A stretch of 64,000 nucleotides of DNA from Labia minor (taxonomy: Eukaryota > Arthropoda > Insecta > Dermaptera > Spongiphoridae). Shown here piece by piece: positions 1-10,670 of the stretch. How positions within the stretch are numbered: position 1 is the stretch's first letter; each line of letters begins with the position of its first letter. The translations under genes and the position numbers were made by a program. Location of the stretch: contig OY720347.1 of the NCBI GenBank assembly GCA_963082975.1, forward strand, positions 30,397,398-30,461,397, read 5' to 3'. The notes beneath the pieces were generated by a model that saw nothing but the letters and a program-made list of their open reading frames with translations, ran no database searches and was not told where the DNA came from.

Positions 1-440
1 TGTATATTGTTACCTAATAAATAAATCATCAAAAAATATTTATATACCTTCCAAAAAATAATATTTGTCGAGGACATCAAAATAAATTTGTTTGTGGGAT
101 GATTTCTTCGTTGGAGTCGAATATCTTTCGGCCGAGCCATTTCTTCAGGCTTGGAAACAAGAAATAGTCACTCAGGGCGAAATCCGGAGAATACGGCGGA
201 TGAGGAAGCAATTCGTATCCCAATTCATGGATTTTCATAGAGATTCACTTTTTTCCATTTTCTTCTCTAATCACGAGGTAGTCTGCTATTAATGGATGTC
301 AAACAAAAACTAAAAGACCCAGTTGGTTAAAATTGCGACAGGAGTCAGCTGATCGTTGCCTGCTGATAGGATCAGTGTTGTCATTTCATTTAAGAAACGG
401 GAAATTCAAAAAGTCACGGATTTATTGATCTGCCCTCGTA
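1..440 (-). mobile_element. Internally deleted mariner-family transposon, cut by the window edge
   Basis: The right end (405-440) reads, on the minus strand, as a mariner-type terminal repeat starting TACGAGGGC and containing GTGACTTTTTGAA. After about 150 bases of leader comes an ATG at 258-256 followed by a peptide starting MEKSE, a common mariner transposase start. The sequence then jumps straight to the C-terminal catalytic region (238 down to about 60): HELGYELLPHPPYSPDF is followed by ALSDYFLFPSLKKWLG, which carries the third catalytic Asp of the DD34D triad. Most of the transposase, including the first two catalytic Asp residues, is missing, and the junction shifts frame and gives a stop (237-235). 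The left end lies outside the window. The family call is secure; that MEKSE is the original start is inference. Confidence 0.82.
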
Positions 441-445
441 GTATA

Positions 446-1548
446 CGTATTTTAATGTTGATTGATACATTTAGTAAACAGTTTATCTATATTTTTATTA
501 ATTAATTGGCGCTTTTAAACCTTGATGTTTCGATTATTTATCTTCTTATATACTCTTAAGTACAACTTTCCTTAATGTAAATACTTATGTGAAATAGACT
601 TATTAAAATACTTATTGTTCGAATATTTATCTTTTAGTGAAATTGAGTTATTACCCAAACCTTCAACAATTGTGTCCAGTTTAAGTATTTATAAATATTT
701 GAATAATTTTATTCATTTAATATGATAATATTATTATGGAAAATAAACCACCAGCCCCCTTCAAAACGATGTCATAATTTAAAGATATTTTAATCAGGGA
801 TAGAAAACTGACGACAAATGACCCGTGACTTGTCAAATGACTCACGAAAAGAGTGTCAATAGATTCTTTGCTCAGTAAATATGTAATATTTTTTTATCTA
901 TTTTTTCGAAGTGACATCTGGAGATGGCTCCCCGCGGAGTGAAAGCTTTCAAAAATGTGACCTCTCCGGAACTATAATAAACTTGATTAAGGGTGGTTGG
1001 AGGTTCAACACCCCTATATTCAATTCCCAAACGCCTCACCTCCCTCCAACCCGCTCCTTCCCCCATTGAGAGTGATGTTGTCGAAGTGCACGCGTGCAAT
1101 GGAACAATTTTGTGGGTTGCACACGGCAATAATTCTATTACCGGACCAATCGGAAGCTGACTCACAAGTCTGACAACCGGTGGCTTGATGAGTCATGGCC
1201 AATGACAAGCCAAGGTGGCATAGAGAGTCTGGCCAGATGTGGGACGATCAAAAATCCCAGGAACATTAACAAGTGATTGAGTGAGTGCAAGTTTTCCCAG
1301 GACCACAATAGTAACTAATTGAATTGCTTTATCTAATCAAATAGAAATTTATGAGAACATTTTCAAAATAAAGAAGAAAAAATAAATAAATTAAATTAAA
1401 ATAAATTGAAGAATTATTGTTTATATTTTAATGTTTATATATATACTTATTTTATTATTATTTAATATAAAATATAAATTAAATACAATTAAGATTGATA
1501 CTAAAATAAGCTAGATCTATTTCAGATCTATTTTAAAGAAAAAAAATC
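446..1548. other. AT-rich spacer with a balanced-composition island at about 890-1310
   Basis: The flanks are AT-rich with no gene seen. From about 890 to 1310 the composition is more balanced and looks unique within the window. Short open frames there (872-1165 and 1020-1208, minus) have no recognisable domain and no convincing start. It could be a host exon, UTR or conserved non-coding DNA; the sequence does not decide. Confidence 0.35.
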
Positions 1549-2056
1549 TGGAGTGTCTCCGCTCGACTATCTCGCAAATTTGAATTGGATTAAATAACAT
1601 ATATTAATTTAAATTAAATTAAATTAATTAAATTATAAATTAAAATTAATAAATAATATTTATTAAACCAGCGCATGTTTGGCTATTTGTTGATGGCATC
1701 ACGTCACGTGTTGGCGCGTGAGATTTGCAGTGTTACAAATGAATTCTGGTACTTTCAGCTATTCAATCAAGCTGAAATTCTATATATAGCAGTTTTATAC
1801 AATTTTTAATCATGTGAAAAATTATCAAACATATCTTTATTTTTACGGTCACTTTAGAAGAAAAAAAAAACAAAACGTTGTAGGTAATGACCCTCTTCCG
1901 GTTGAGCTACATTTCTCAAAAGTTGATAGAAGACTATGAATTTTGAATAATGCCCATGTACCAATTTTCATCATTCTAGCCGTTTTTGCGTAACCTTCAA
2001 AACGTATAAAAACATCAAAAGCTCAACATCGAAAATTTTCTCTGCCAAGGTAGTAA
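1549..2056 (+). mobile_element. HINE-like element, family A copy 1 (microsatellite lost)
   Basis: The head is TGGAGTGTCTCC, followed by the 5' subterminal repeat ACTATCTCGC at 1567-1576. The body (CATCACGTCACGTGTTGGCGCGTGAG, then the CTTCCGGTTGAGCTACATTTC segment) matches the other five family A copies. The central CA/TG tract present in some copies is deleted: the sequence passes from GCGTAACC directly to TTCAAAACGT. The 3' end is degenerate. No coding capacity. Confidence 0.75.
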
Positions 2057-3520
2057 TTAGAAAGTTTGCTTTCAGTTTCATTTCAATTTTTTTATATATT
2101 ATGAAATTTGTATTTCTAATTAACTTTAAAAAATATCATCCCTATTGTAAGTAATGGAGGTATCAAATCATTTTTTAGTATCTAGACCGGGTTGGGGAAT
2201 AACAAGTCAAGCAGAACGAGGTCTTTGAGATTATAGGAAATGAATTTATTAAAGTATTACAATTTAATGTTTTTATTTATGTTTGTTATTTCCTTTGAAA
2301 TATTTTTTTAATTTTTTATAGGTGAATGCAGAGAGAAGAAAGTGTATGTAATAATTAAAGATGATGAAAAATCGATTTCAATTTATCAAAAGAGCGAACA
2401 GACAGACAGAGAGACAGACGCCAAGTGAAGTTGAGAAAGACGTTACAATATAAAACAATTATAATAATTATTTATTTTGGTTGAATGAATAGGTGTTATG
2501 GCCTAAACACGTTTAAATTTTTAACATTTTTTGTGTCTGTCTCAATTTTCTTTTTGTTTATGGATAAATTCGGAGTACAGTTAGAAATTGTTTTTCTAAA
2601 AAAAATGGTTTTATTTTTAATTTAGATTTTAATTTAACTAAATTCATGTTTTATTATTGAATTTGATAGGTAAAATCATGGAAATGGTAAAATTTTCAAT
2701 GATGAATTAAAAAAAATGAAAAAAATAATATATTCTAAAATTTAATTAAGCATTTTGGAAAGATGTGATTACATTTTGTTTTTTATATTAATAAATATGT
2801 GTTTATTTTTTATTCATTAATACTTACTAAAATGGTTTGTTAAAGGCATTCTTAGTATAGTTGTGACTTAATTGAAGAACTCCTTTTAATATTTAGACAT
2901 AGGAACTTGTTTTGGGTTTTTGTACTACGTGCATACCTACTAAACATTTTAAAATACTGAACTTTAAATAAATCATATCCCTGACACTATTTAAATTGAG
3001 AGAATTTGAGATTAAGTTTTAGGCTAACAAACAAGTGGCGCATTCACTAGATAAAGAAAGAAAAAAACATCCAATAAATAATTATTAATATTGATAAATA
3101 GAATATTTTTATTGGAACAGATAGAATATTTTTATAATGAAAAAAATTTCCATTTCACTAGAACGATGAAAAGTTTTCAAAAAATATTGCTGATGGGATT
3201 CATAATGTAGACAGGCAGGCCTAAAACGTCTAGTCCAATTCCCAAAGTGGCAGAAGATAATTTCAAAATAAATTCCAGATGAAATAAAAGCATCTAGATA
3301 GAAAGTGTCCCTGAGAGCCAATTTCCTTCCCTTGTCTTTCTACATCGTAAATTGTTATCGTGTCTGAATATGCAATTTGAATTTTTAACTGCTAATGTGC
3401 AGTTGTGAAAACGTTTCACCATTTATAGACCATAAGTTGAGTATTATCATTTCTTTTTTTTATTTTAATTTTAATTAATATAAATATTACATAAAGTTAA
3501 ATAAATAATAGAAAATAGCT
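2057..3520. other. AT-rich spacer, nothing recognised
   Basis: Long AT-rich stretch. The only long frame (3109-3321, minus) has no recognisable motif. No RNA gene or transposon end seen. Confidence 0.4.
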
Positions 3521-3601
3521 TCTATCTAGCTATACCTGTGGCTCTAAGGTAATCGAAAACTCTTGGAAGCAGAAGCCACATTCCTCCAAAAACCTCTCTT
3601 A

Positions 3602-3851
3602 TAGTCTGGGAGCTCAGAGCATCCAGGGGAGGTAAGAGTTGGTGCATGAGCCGACCCCCACTGTCGGCCAAGCAGTTCCCGCGCTTGCCCCCACCATTCC
3701 AACAAAACCTCACTGCGCAACTTTGTTGCGCATAATAAATTTTTTATATTTCAGTTTGAGAGAGTGATGGAGGAGAAATCACTCTAGGAGGGGGTACCCC
3801 CGCCTCTCCTGGCTGCCACCCCTCACGCACCAACTCCTAGCTCCCGGACTA
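3602..3851. mobile_element. Foldback (MITE-like) element with TAGTC termini
   Basis: The ends are imperfect inverted repeats: TAGTCTGGGAGCT at 3602-3614 and AGCTCCCGGACTA at 3839-3851. The symmetry extends inward through AGAGTTGGTGCATGAG on the left and CTCACGCACCAACTCCT on the right. A TA flanks both sides. The interior is GC-rich compared with its surroundings and has no ORF with recognisable content. The superfamily is not assigned. Confidence 0.6.
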
Positions 3852-3937
3852 TAGTCACATCCATCCAATTCCTATTTTCTCCCATCTCCCTCTAGTGACT
3901 AAATAGATTATAAATAGAAAATAGAATACTATTAATC

Positions 3938-4029
3938 TTAACACACTTTAAGCGAGCGCTCTCAGGAATGTAACTTGATTGCGTAGCTTTCGACGGGTAC
4001 TAGTACCCGCCCCGCTTAAAGTGTGTTAA
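3938..4029. mobile_element. Short TTAA-flanked MITE (piggyBac-like), copy 1
   Basis: TTAA is present on both sides (3938-3941 and 4026-4029). The termini are perfect inverted repeats, CACACTTTAAGCG and CGCTTAAAGTGTG in outline. An internal palindrome GGGTACTAGTACCC sits beside CGCCCCGC, the same motif as in the larger element at 50981-51180. TTAA target choice points to the piggyBac superfamily; that is known of the family and not shown by any encoded protein here. Confidence 0.75.
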
Positions 4030-4162
4030 GAAGAAAAGTACCGAAATGAAGATTTAATCGTGAAACTTTTATACTTGTAGTGATTATTTACCTGGTCTCT
4101 TTTAAACAATAAATTTTAACAAATATGAACATTGAGAGAAGTTCTATGATTTTTATTAATAT

Positions 4163-4785
4163 ACTAGCTGCTCCGAGCGCCTTTGGCGCTCTCCACAACT
4201 GGACGGGGGCTCCGCCCCCTGTACCCCCCCCCCCCCCGAGTGTCCCTATTCTGAGCTATAACCATCTAACTCCTACCCTGTCCCATCTCTCTCACGTTCC
4301 TTCCTACATTGTCCACCCTGTTCACAATTGGTCTTCCAAACGGAAGTTTTCCAATCGAACTCCCCACCAATATATTTTTCCTCTCCCATTCTAGCCATGT
4401 GCCCTGCCGATCCCAGCCTTCTCTATTTTATGACCTACATCTAGAGATGCATAGAGGTCATGCAATTCCTTGTTGTGCAGTCTCCGCTATTCCCCGGTGT
4501 CCCCATCTTTCTTTGGCCCATAAATGCTGGGAAGAATCCTATTCTCAAATACTCTGAATCTACTCTCATCTCCCAGGGTTATAGACCATGCCTCCCACCC
4601 ATATAATACAACAGAAAACATAATTGTTTTATATATTTTAATTTTGATCCCCTTTGATAATAATTTCCCGATTGCAACCTCGATTTAAATTCTTTGAAAA
4701 TATTATTCGCTTTGATACTAATTATTTTGCATTATCACTATTAATTTCAAACCCCATCACTTTTCCTGCCTCGATTATTTTTTTT
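4163..4785 (-). mobile_element. 5'-truncated LINE, 3' tail and RT C-terminal remnant
   Basis: Reads on the minus strand as a decayed copy of the LINE at 43515-44745. Shared landmarks are the segment ATTGCAACC near 4675, the motif encoding LYYMGGRH near 4590, and the 3' terminus GCTGCTCCGAGCGCC / GGGGCTCCGCCCCC at 4163-4230. The 3' UTR carries two GC hairpins, on GCGCC..GGCGC and GGGGC..GCCCC, and a C-run. Stops and shifts are frequent, so it is a relic. Confidence 0.75.
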
Positions 4786-5149
4786 TATGCTACTTTAAAT
4801 GTTATTAATTTATTTAAAAAAAAAACAAAGTAAACAAAATAAAAATAAAATATAAAGAGATTAGCATAACACTAAACTACTATAAAAATAATATTAAAAA
4901 ATATATATTAAAATCTTACGTGAAAATTCAATTATGAGATCAAATTTTCTTAATTAAAATGATTTACTCACATAATCTTAAAAATTAATAGTATTAAATT
5001 ATAGCCTTAATGTGAATGTTTTCAAAGTTTAAAAGGCCAATAAGATCAATTGAGATATTGTAAATATCAATATATATATATATTAATAAATTAAATTAAT
5101 AAAAATAATTTATAGTTACAACTCAATAGTCGTTGATTTTGAGAACTCG

Positions 5150-5400
5150 ACTTACACTCAATGCTTGCTTTTATACCCTATAGTGAACGCTGGGGGTGGC
5201 AATTTGGGTTTTCCCAATAAGAGAAAGCAGATTCCCCTACATGGCTTCCCATCCGAGCCCCTAGTTCCAAATGTTCTCTCCCTAGCTGTGACGTCATCCA
5301 TATATAAGAAGATGTAAAGAAAAGGGCTGTTTTTAGGGTTTTCCCGACAATTATTCGATTATTTCTCGCCGTAAAAACCATCCTTGGACTTCAACGAACA
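5150..5400 (+). promoter_or_regulatory. Candidate promoter-like island: CRE palindrome next to a TATA-like box
   Basis: A perfect TGACGTCA (5289-5296) is followed 4 bases later by TATATAAG (5301-5308), in an island of more balanced composition than its surroundings. TGACGTCA is the consensus for CREB/ATF-type factors. No coding exon is recognisable downstream, and the island may belong to an old repeat, because TGACGTCA recurs in the repeat cluster near 24000. Treat as a candidate only. Confidence 0.3.
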
Positions 5401-5409
5401 TTTAAAAAA

Positions 5410-5556
5410 AAGAATTGTCAAAATTGGTCCAGGCGTTATTGAGTGATGCAATTACAAACTTTTTGCGATTCATTTTTATTTATAAGATTGCAAAATTTAG
5501 TATGATTTTATCACACCTATAATTGAACGATAAAAGCTGGGGAGGGAGTTACAAAC
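5410..5556 (+). repeat. Dispersed repeat, family I copy 1
   Basis: The segment from about 5487 (TGCAAAATTTAG) to 5551 (AAAGCTGGGGAGGGA) recurs nearly unchanged at 6818-6876. The preceding CAAAATTGGTCCAGGCGTTATTGAGTGATGC resembles the host-independent body of the HINE-like elements nearby. No coding potential. Confidence 0.6.
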
Positions 5557-6817
5557 ATCACTAAGTTCAAATTTATTTTTTTTTTTAAAAAAAAAATTAA
5601 TCATTGAAATAACAATTAAGATAATTTAATTATAAAAAAACAATATCTAGAGTGACTGAAAAATGAGTTTAAACTCAATTACCAAAAATAAAATTAAATA
5701 TGATTTGCATTTTTAAAAGGTAGAGAAAGAAGGTGAAATTTATTTTTTTCTGTTTGGAAATTTAATATTTATAATTAAATTAAAATTTTTAGAAATAATT
5801 TATTCTCGATTATATCCTATTTATATTAACCTTCTGATTTTCATTGACCACCTCCCTATCATCAAGTCTAAAGCTATATAATTTTCTCTTATCTGATATC
5901 TGAAAATTTAATGGGACATTCATTTTATAGGTGAGGCCGATCTATATTTTCTTGGCATTCTCTATAATCTCTTAATTAGTAATGGTTAGTAATAAAAAAT
6001 TGATGATATCAAGTTAATTATGTTATTAATTGTTTTTTAGGGTATGCAATCTAATATTTAATATATATATATATATATATATGCACAAACACGACAATAG
6101 TGATAGTAAAGTGGAGTGAGAATTTGATAATTTTATATAGATGAAATTTATATAATTAAGATAACTTATTTACAATTATTTTATAAAGAAAACATATATT
6201 TTTTGGTTATATTCAATTTTCTTCGATATGTTTATTTTGAAGTAAATCTATTTATTGACTTAATTCTTAATTCTTCTAGTCTTAATTCTCTTGTCTATAA
6301 TATATTATGACAGAAGATTATGATTATGTACTTTTGGAATGTGAAAGTGTAAATTTAATATATAAGTCAAGTAATTAAAATTAAATGAGAAAAAAAATGA
6401 AATAGAATATATTTTTAAATAATAATAATAATAATAATATTAATGAACTTTATTGATTATAATCAAATCGTTTGCATATGTATTATATATTAAATCGAAA
6501 AAAATAGAACCTATTCTGATCACGTAATGCTTTTTTTTTCTTACTCATTGTTTAAAATTAAAATCCCTCGAAATATCATTTTTATCGTTAAATGTTGTAA
6601 ACTAAATGGATTAATACTTGTTGGGTGAGGGCGCATAACGTTCAGTAAAAATAATACTCTACTTATTTAATTAGTAATTGAAAATTTGATTTTACCACAA
6701 TTTTTTTCCTAATAATCATTAAATAAAACAAATATAAAGATTATAATATTGTACATGTGTGATTTCAATGTTTTTTTTTTAAATTATTTACTTATCCTCG
6801 GACTTTTATTAATATAT
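5557..6817. other. AT-rich spacer with (AT)n
   Basis: AT-rich, with a pure AT-dinucleotide run at about 6059-6082 and short trinucleotide runs near 6420. No gene or transposon terminus seen. Confidence 0.45.
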
Positions 6818-6876
6818 TGCAAAATTTAATGATTTTATCACACCTATAATTGAACGATAAAAGCTGGGGAGGGACT
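6818..6876 (+). repeat. Dispersed repeat, family I copy 2
   Basis: Matches 5487-5551, ending in the same AAAGCTGGGGAGGGA. The upstream part of copy 1 is absent. Confidence 0.6.
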
Positions 6877-6894
6877 TGCGGACTTGTGTATGTA

Positions 6895-7080
6895 TAAAAT
6901 TTATATCGTATGAAACGACAGCTCTTAACATTCGGTTGCCGCATAAGCGGGGTAAATGGATTTTATAATCAGTATATCGGATCCTCTCAACCTTTATCTT
7001 GATTTTTTTGCTCTGAAGTCCTCCTTTTTCAAAGAACTTCCCAAGCTAAAAAGGCTGAGTCAGGCTGAGTATACCTCATT
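6895..7080 (-). repeat. Family H dispersed repeat (SINE-like), copy 4
   Basis: On the minus strand it reads AATCAAGATAAAGGTTGAG, then AGGATCCG, then a segment ending GCGGCAACCGA. It matches the copies at 17165-17430, 20860-21085 and 45560-45750. The tRNA-like head is not recognisable here. Confidence 0.5.
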
Positions 7081-7496
7081 CCCATAAACCCCAGATTTTT
7101 CTTATATTTTAATATTTTTTCTGAAACTAACTAACTAAATTGATTTAATTAATTAGAAAATAAAATTAAATGAGATATTTCAGATAATGATATTTTGGGA
7201 TGATATTTACTCAAATTTTAAATTAAAAAAATAATAACTTAATATGCAACTAATTAATTTAATTTTTTTTCGATACTAATCTACAATATTAAACTAAAAT
7301 TCATATACTTACCTACCAATTTCTAATAAGGTACTATTCAAATCAATTTAATTTTTATATAATTTATGTATTTTATCAATTTTTATAATATTTTATTAGT
7401 GAAATTTTTCTGAATTTAAGTTCTGAATCTCAGAGCTAATTAATTATATATAAAATTGTTTATAAAATTTCTCTTTCTATAATTTTTAATTAATTC

Positions 7497-8074
7497 TGCC
7501 GAGATAGTATTGCGATCACGAAAATTTTCGATGTTGAGCTTTTGATGTTTTTATACGTTTTGAAGGTTACTGAATCATTTTCAATAATGTTGAGAAAAAT
7601 GTCTGTGTGTGTGTGTGTGTGTTTATGTGTGTATGTATGTAACCAAGATTACGCAAAAACGGTTTGGGCTAGAATGATGAAATTTGGTACATGGGCATTA
7701 TTCAAAATTCATAGTTTCTATCAACTTTTGAGAAATGTAGCTCAACCGGAAGAGGGTCATTACCTACAACGTTTTGATTTTTTTCTTCTAAAGTAATCGT
7801 AACCGTTTGATAATTTTTCACATGATTAAAAATTGTATAAAACTGCTATATATAAAATTTCAGCTTGATTGAATCGCTGAAAGTACCAGAATTAATTTTT
7901 TAACACTGCAAATCTCACGCGCCAACAAGTGACGTGGTGCCATCAACAAAGATCCAAACATGCTCTGGTTTAATAAATATTATTTATTAATTTTAATTTA
8001 TAATTTAATTTAAATTAATATATGTTATTTAATCCAATTCAAATTTGCGAGATAGTCGAGTGGAGACACTTCAG
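7497..8074 (-). mobile_element. HINE-like element, family A copy 2
   Basis: The 3' end is at 7497 (CGAGATAGT subterminal repeat) and the 5' head is at 8061-8074 (GTGGAGACAC on the plus strand). The central TG/TATG microsatellite lies at about 7604-7641. The body matches the other family A members. The frame at 7542-7796 is a chance ORF inside the element. The 5' head abuts an hAT MITE at 8075. Confidence 0.78.
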
Positions 8075-8354
8075 ATTTTTTTACCGCGGCACACTTTTAA
8101 AGGTTTAAAAGAAAATGATAAGTGTAATAATCATACTTTTTGCCTTTTTTTTAGAACCATATTGAAAAAATTAAAAAAAAATTGTAAATGTTTAAGAGCC
8201 TGATCGCAAAAACATTTTACTTTTTTTTTACATACATATAAAATAAATAAGTATTTTTTCTTAATTTTAACTTTACATTTGTAAAATTTGGCGGCACATT
8301 TTGAAAATCTCGCAGCACTTTTGTGTGCCGCGGCACAGTGGTTGAGAATCACTG
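8075..8354. mobile_element. hAT MITE, family E copy 1 (left terminus eroded)
   Basis: The interior TTACCGCGGCACACTTTTAA and the right end GGTTGAGAATCACTG (8340-8354) match the intact copy at 30298-30517. The left CAGTGATTCTCAACC terminus is lost at the junction with the neighbouring family A element. The terminus sequence is typical of non-autonomous hAT elements. Confidence 0.72.
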
Positions 8355-8829
8355 ATCTAAAATATTTAATTTCCAAATGATTTTTTTATATATAAATTTA
8401 AATTTTTTAAAATTTGATTTATTAAAATTAAATAAAAAATACATTTCTCCATATTCGAAAAGAGAGGAGTGTAATCAATTGAAATAAATAAATAAAAAAC
8501 ATGTAGTTATAGGAAGTGGAAGTCTCTTTTAAATTGATTTGATTTTTCAATTATTTCATTAATGTTCCATTCATTGTGATGTACTATAAAAAACATGAAC
8601 ATATATATATATAAATTTGAACTTTATTAAATATTTTTTTTTAAAATCAATTACGAAACTTCATTAGATATTAATCCGCTTAAAATTATTTTGTCGAGTT
8701 TGGTGAATAATCATTAAATGTGTATCATAGCCATATGTTGTTGTATTAGAATCATAAAAGCCATCGTTGCTGATATTAAAGTCTGTATGCAAACTGGGAT
8801 TAATAAAAGCTCGTAGGAAAATGTAGACC
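8355..8829. other. AT-rich spacer, nothing recognised
   Basis: AT-rich sequence with short A and T runs. No gene, RNA or transposon terminus seen. Confidence 0.4.
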
Positions 8830-9430
8830 ACCGTACAATTTCAATGGCTCTAAGAGGCGAAGAGAGAGAAGCAGGTGGGGAGAAGGGGAAGAATGGAAAT
8901 GAGAGGAAGACTCCGTCGAGCTTCACCGCCACAAATGTCCAGCCCCAACAACTTTCTTTAACGCCAGTCTCTAATTATTTTGGTATTAATACTTTACGGT
9001 TTGGCTTGACTGAAGCCTGTCAGGGATTTTATTTTTTTTTTTCCAAAACAAAACAACAACAACAACAAAAAAAGTCAATAACTTCCAACCGGTCCATTTC
9101 TCAAAGCACAGATTCATCGAAAATAGCGCAGCTCGGTAATTTTTCGCCTTCTTCACAAAATAAATATCCCGGTGGGAGGAAACATGAAATAAGGAAAGGG
9201 TAGTGGGGCGGCAATTAGTTATATTAATGTCATGAAACGTCGAAAATAAGTCGGCGCAAATGATAGCCGAATGGTACAGTAGGAACAACGGATTAAGAGT
9301 AGAAATAGAAGGGTTCCTGGGTGGGTGACTTGAGGCGAGAAAGGGTTGAGGCGGATGTATTGGCATCCGACCAAATTCCCGATCACAGCTCAATGTGTGG
9401 GTGTGCCAACTGGCTTTGCAATATCAACAC
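8830..9430. other. Balanced-composition island of unknown nature
   Basis: Less AT-rich than both flanks, with purine-rich stretches (about 8850-8910) and a CAA run at 9050-9068. Frames at 8844-9203 (plus) and 8986-9393 (minus) are open but have no recognisable domain; the minus one contains a Val run from the CAA repeat. No copy elsewhere in the window. A host exon, UTR or conserved non-coding element is possible. Confidence 0.3.
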
Positions 9431-9647
9431 ACGCCTGACATCATATTAAAAATGTGATATGATATATTTTTTTCGCACGCGACCGATATACAACGATCAG
9501 ACATCTGATAGAAAAACTTGAAAAGTAAAAAAAAAAAAATAACAACAAAATAAAATCTAAGAAAAGATTTTATCTTTTTTTCAAACAGTTAAAGGAATTC
9601 TATTTAAATATTAATATAGATTGAAAAAACATCTCATCCTTTCATTG

Positions 9648-9689
<42 letters not shown>

Positions 9690-10063
9690 AATTTATAAGT
9701 TTTTTTTTTACTTATTCAAAACAGAATACACAACATAGTTCAAAGTTTTAATGTGAAGAAGTAGAATTTTTAAATATTCATAAGACGGTTTAAATAGCTA
9801 ATTGAAATCAACTTCAAAGAAGTCAATATTTCAATCAAAATAGTATGTTAGGTAAATGGAAAAAAGTCACATTTATATATTAATATAATAAAGGATGCTA
9901 AATAATATTTCAACGTGTAACGCTAGATATTTATTGCCAAAATCTCGAGTTCTAAAATTATACTAATTATACATGCATGTCAAATTCATAAATAATGTTG
10001 GGGCAATGGCATTTCATGAAGTGATGTTGCCTTATGAGCCTTAGGATAATAAAGAAAAAAATC
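9431..10063. other. AT-rich spacer with a long (AT)n
   Basis: Contains an AT-dinucleotide run at about 9649-9684. Nothing else recognised. Confidence 0.45.
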
Positions 10064-10670
10064 GGGAGTGTCCTCCCCTAGACTTTCCCGCATATAAATA
10101 GGTAATTAGGTTATTATTATTATTATGTTTTAACAACAATAAAAATAAACAAACTAATTAATTTAAATTATAAAGTAAAATGGTTTAACACTATTATATA
10201 TATTTATAATTTACACCTAACGCTACTTGTATAGGTAAAATGTCACTTCCGGTAGTCAGATCATGATGAAATTTGGTATCTGAATTTTTTTCATATTTTT
10301 AAATCTATATACAAAATAGGAAGCAAATATCTCGAAGCAAACTGGTACTTTACTTGAAAGGTAAACTAACCAGTGTAGGTAATGTACCACTTCCGGTTAA
10401 CCGATTTTGACGAAATTTTGATTTTAACTGTGAATAATATCGGTGTACCAAATTTCGAAGTCTTAGCTTGATTAGTTTCTGAGTAAATTTGCTCACAGAC
10501 AAACATTACATACATCCATACATCCATACATACACACATACAGACATCATTCGAAAAATGGTATTTTCCGACTCAGGGAGGTCTAAAACGTCAAGATCTA
10601 TCGAAATCTCGAAGTCGAAATTTTTAACGATATTCCAATACTTCCCTTATAGAAGTATGCGGGAAAGTAA
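10064..10670 (+). mobile_element. HINE-like element, family B copy 1
   Basis: The head GGGAGTGTCCTCCC can form a small hairpin. The 5' subterminal repeat ACTTTCCCGCATA (10082-10094) has a perfect 13-base inverted partner TATGCGGGAAAGT (10656-10668). Just before the partner is a hairpin with the stem ATACTTC / GAAGTAT. The body carries a CATA/CATC simple tract (about 10506-10547), then GACTCAGGGAGGTC and AAAACGTC. Non-coding; the frame at 10489-10680 is chance. Confidence 0.8.

Noticed and set aside
7542-7796. 84-residue plus-strand protein with a Val/Cys run
   Set aside because: It is a chance frame through the TG microsatellite of a non-coding family A element.
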